Origin: Pseudomonadota bacterium
Lineage (GTDB): Bacteria > Pseudomonadota > Alphaproteobacteria > Rhodospirillales > Magnetospirillaceae
Reading direction: 5' to 3'
NCBI GenBank assembly: GCA_023437865.1
Contig: JAEZFE010000471.1
Location: 1-6,378, forward strand
DNA: 6,378 bases
The notes under the pieces were generated by a model, which saw nothing but the letters and a program-made list of their open reading frames with translations, ran no database searches and was not told the origin of the DNA. Within the stretch, counting starts at the first letter, position 1. Each line of letters begins with the position of its first letter. Made by a program: the position numbers and the translations under genes. Below are positions 5,752-6,378 of this stretch, piece by piece.

Positions 5752-6378
5752 CTAGGTTATGGCTTTCGCCCTGGGGTGCGCCGCGTCGTACACGCCCTTC
5801 AGCCGGGCCGCGTCCACCTTGGTGTAACGCTGGGTGGTCGACAGCGAGGAATGCCCCAGCAATTCCTGGATGGTGCGCAGATCGCCGCCGCCGGCCAGCA
5901 GATGGGTGGCGAAGGAATGGCGCAGCGCGTGGGGCGTGGCCGTCTCGGGCAGGCCCAGCGTGTGGCGCAGGCGGCGCATCTGGCGCTGGACCACGCCAGG
6001 ATTGAGCTTGGCGCCGCGCGCGCCGACGAAGAGCGGACCATCGCCGGCCAGTGAGTGGGGGCAAAGCCGCACATACTCGTCGATGGCTTCCCGCACCACC
6101 GGCAGTACCGGCACCATGCGCTGCTTGCGGCCCTTGCCGGTGATGACCATGGTGTCGCTTTTGGGGGAGTCGCGCCGTCCCACGCCGGCCTCGTGCAGGC
6201 CCATCGCCTCAAGGTACTCGGCGCGCTCGGCGTCGTCGAGCTGGGCGACCTCCTCCTCGATCGCGGCGGAGATGACGACGCAGCCGGCGCCCTGGTCGGC
6301 CGCGAGCTTCGCCACCGCTTCGGAGGCGGCGTTGCCGGTGGCGGCGGCGCTCTCCTCGACGTTGCAGACGTAGAGCAC
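5752..6378 (-). CDS. xerC: In-frame YchF-XerC hybrid ORF; C-terminal catalytic part of XerC (partial at edge)
   Basis: One open frame enters from the right edge and ends at TAG 5754-5752. From about residue 69 it is a XerC/XerD-type tyrosine recombinase: the beta-hairpin lysine in '[10 protein letters not shown]' (K82), 'HALRH' (H150, R153), '[14 protein letters not shown]' with H176 and the nucleophile Y185. Missing are the whole N-terminal core-binding domain and the first catalytic arginine ('GLRxSE' region), replaced by YchF sequence. XerC with XerD resolves chromosome dimers at dif; this product could not do so without the lost parts. The first codon visible is GTG at the edge and is not a start, since YchF homologues read 'VLYVCNV' through it. 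Either a rearrangement made a pseudogene or the contig is misjoined. Confidence 0.85.
   Translation of the reverse strand: MLYVCNVEESAAATGNAASEAVAKLAADQGAGCVVISAAIEEEVAQLDDAERAEYLEAMGLHEAGVGRRDSPKSDTMVITGKGRKQRMVPVLPVVREAIDEYVRLCPHSLAGDGPLFVGARGAKLNPGVVQRQMRRLRHTLGLPETATPHALRHSFATHLLAGGGDLRTIQELLGHSSLSTTQRYTKVDAARLKGVYDAAHPRAKAIT
6175..6378 (-). pseudogene. ychF: YchF (Obg-family ATPase) internal fragment fused to xerC
   Basis: Residues 1-68 of the hybrid frame match the middle of YchF/OLA1: 'LYVCNVEE' carries the atypical NxxE nucleotide-specificity motif (N6-E9) that gives this family its ATP preference, '[11 protein letters not shown]' is the G5 region, and '[16 protein letters not shown]' is the helix after it. 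In YchF the following 'GVxRVIRAGY' leads to the TGS domain; here similarity stops at GVGR (65-68) and XerC begins. Four of its five leucine codons are CTC or CTT, against mostly CTG downstream, which suggests a different source. The upstream part of ychF lies outside the window. Confidence 0.8.

Overview
The window is GC-rich, and every gene I can support lies on the minus strand. The gene set and order (tsaE, amgK, murU, addB, addA) and the style of the proteins point to an alphaproteobacterium, most likely Rhodospirillales close to Magnetospirillum. That placement is from family recognition only. No rRNA, tRNA or CRISPR array was seen.

Read in the direction of transcription (high to low coordinates), the window opens with an ORF cut by the right edge. 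It is a hybrid: about 68 residues of the ATPase YchF run in frame into the C-terminal catalytic part of tyrosine recombinase XerC. After a 60-base gap comes a tight operon: tsaE (t6A tRNA modification), amgK and murU (recycling of N-acetylmuramic acid to UDP-MurNAc) and addB (double-strand-break repair). Each of its three junctions is a 4-base ATGA stop/start overlap, so the four genes are probably translated as a coupled series.

addB should be followed directly by addA, and the first 24 codons of addA are present at the left edge (from 73 down to 1). Between the two sits a cassette of about 470 bases (99-564): one gene for a small GxxExxY-family PD-(D/E)XK protein, bounded by imperfect 54-base inverted repeats. 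Each repeat arm holds four 10-base units related to ATGAACACAG, in the same register. The gene's start codon lies in one arm and its stop codon at the inner end of the other.

The sequence around this cassette reads like an insertion into the start of addA. A strong Shine-Dalgarno and ATG just after the addB stop (ATG at 583-581) now open a 17-codon ORF whose stop overlaps the cassette gene's start as ATGA. Removing the cassette between two short related sequences (CGGGCGATCG and CGGGGACCG) would rejoin that ATG in frame to addA. This is the best candidate here for a poorly described system: a minimal nuclease-like cassette that borrows its host gene's ribosome entry. The YchF-XerC hybrid is the second notable point, and may be either a real rearrangement or an assembly misjoin.
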